Shown here: one piece after another, positions 63,527 to 64,000 of the stretch
Numbering within the stretch: the stretch's first letter is position 1
Layout of the letters: each line of letters opens with the position of its first letter
Assembly: GCA_017999435.1 (NCBI GenBank)
Contig: JAGNLV010000005.1
Coordinates: forward strand, 1-64,000
DNA: 64,000 nt
Reading direction: 5' to 3'
DNA from: Candidatus Zixiibacteriota bacterium
GTDB lineage: Bacteria > Zixibacteria > MSB-5A5 > GN15 > FEB-12
Notes under the pieces: model-generated
Seen by the model: the letters and a program-made list of their open reading frames with translations, nothing else
Told to the model about the DNA's origin: nothing
Databases searched by the model: none
Translations under genes and position numbers: made by a program

Positions 63527-64000
63527 TCAGAAATGTGTCCGGTCCTCGCTCGTGTCGACATCCGGCGCGGCCGGGCGGCGGGCCGCCGCGCCTGCGGAGT
63601 AGCGGCCGGATGACGGGTGCAGGCGGCAGCGCTGCGTGGGCTGGCTGTCGGCCGTGAATATCTCGGTCCGCACGTCGGTGCAGCGGTCGGTGGCCAGCTC
63701 GCCGGATTCGAGGCAGACGTCGGCGTGTACGATCCCCTCCGGCTCCTCGAAATCAAGGATGGGGAGGGTGTCGTGGGCGGCCATCATGAACTCCGTCCAG
63801 ATCGGAACGCCGTTCTTGGCGCCGTCCTGGCTGCGGCCAAGCGAGGTTTTGACGTCGAAACCGACCCAGGCGCCGGCCGTGATCTGGGGCGTGAACCCGA
63901 TGAACCAGTTGTCGCAGAAATTGTTCGAGGTCCCGGTCTTGCCCGCGGCCGGGCGGGTGAAACCGCGCGAACGGACCCCGCGCCCCGTGCCCGCGTCGAC
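63527..64000 (-). CDS. Class A penicillin-binding protein, C-terminal part
   Basis: 157 codons are visible; the gene continues past the right edge, so only the end of the transpeptidase domain is seen. 'AAGKTGTSNNFCDNWFIGF' contains the KTGT active-site motif of penicillin-binding transpeptidases, and 'AGAWVGFDVKTSLGRSQDGA' with 'PIWTEFMMAAHDTLP' is the standard PBP1A/1B C-terminal block. A tail follows with 'VCLESGELATDRC', frequent in PBP1A. The protein polymerises and cross-links peptidoglycan at the outer face of the inner membrane. Whether the glycosyltransferase domain is present cannot be seen. Confidence 0.88.
   Translation of the reverse strand, partial: VDAGTGRGVRSRGFTRPAAGKTGTSNNFCDNWFIGFTPQITAGAWVGFDVKTSLGRSQDGAKNGVPIWTEFMMAAHDTLPILDFEEPEGIVHADVCLESGELATDRCTDVRTEIFTADSQPTQRCRLHPSSGRYSAGAAARRPAAPDVDTSEDRTHF

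Overview
The window looks like chromosomal DNA from an uncultured, high-GC, Gram-negative bacterium. It carries outer-membrane beta-barrels, multiheme cytochromes, a YejM/PbgA-like inner-membrane protein and many signal-peptide proteins. Seven secreted proteins end in a tandem dockerin-like module with a repeated 'LxxFLFRGGPxP' signature. That secretome style, together with tricorn-type peptidase, S9A peptidase and gingipain-type (C25) peptidases, suggests a candidate phylum of the FCB neighbourhood such as Zixibacteria. This placement is inference; no rRNA gene is present to test it.

Layout. 1-960: no gene; an AT-rich start, then GC-rich DNA with hairpins. 963-5349: overlapping pair of exported amidohydrolases. 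5552-13470: two very large exported dockerin proteins (SBBP/thrombospondin-3 protein and a subtilase). 13798-14556: decayed SLC13 transporter. 14626-16755: prolyl oligopeptidase. 17109-18729: small membrane protein divergent from an ECF sigma/anti-sigma pair. 18788-24607: YejM-like membrane sulfatase, serine hydrolase, glutamine synthetase. 24778-27393: large exported protein with a sorting-type C-terminus. 27809-30443: TauE/SafE permease, CoA-binding protein and Eis-like acetyltransferase in one probable operon. 30512-42462: a thrombospondin-3/dockerin protein and two C25 peptidases that share an apparently identical 3.1-kb DNA segment. 42872-46263: gatE-gatD, an archaeal-type Glu-tRNA(Gln) amidotransferase. 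46360-50603: WlbA-like sugar-nucleotide dehydrogenase, thioredoxin-fold dockerin protein, outer-membrane barrel and a small exported protein. 50822-54615: decaheme cytochrome, MtrB-like barrel and hexaheme lipoprotein, a probable trans-outer-membrane electron conduit. 55058-56872: papain-like peptidase with PKD, cohesin-like and dockerin regions. 57220-63283: flavin reductase-like protein, DUF401 permease, tricorn-like S41 peptidase, EamA transporter. 63369-63452: tRNA-Leu(CAA). 63527-64000: C-terminus of a class A penicillin-binding protein.

How it fits together. The dominant theme is protein and peptide degradation at the cell surface. C25, S8 and C1A peptidases carry dockerin-like tails, while S9A, S41/tricorn, serine-hydrolase and amidohydrolase enzymes with signal peptides could process the products in the periplasm. 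The multiheme conduit suggests electron transfer across the outer membrane. GatDE and glutamine synthetase are housekeeping nitrogen and translation functions. The observations most worth checking are the bacterial GatDE pair, the perfectly repeated C25 C-terminal module with its own codon bias, the dockerin-tagged protease set and the cytochrome/porin operon.
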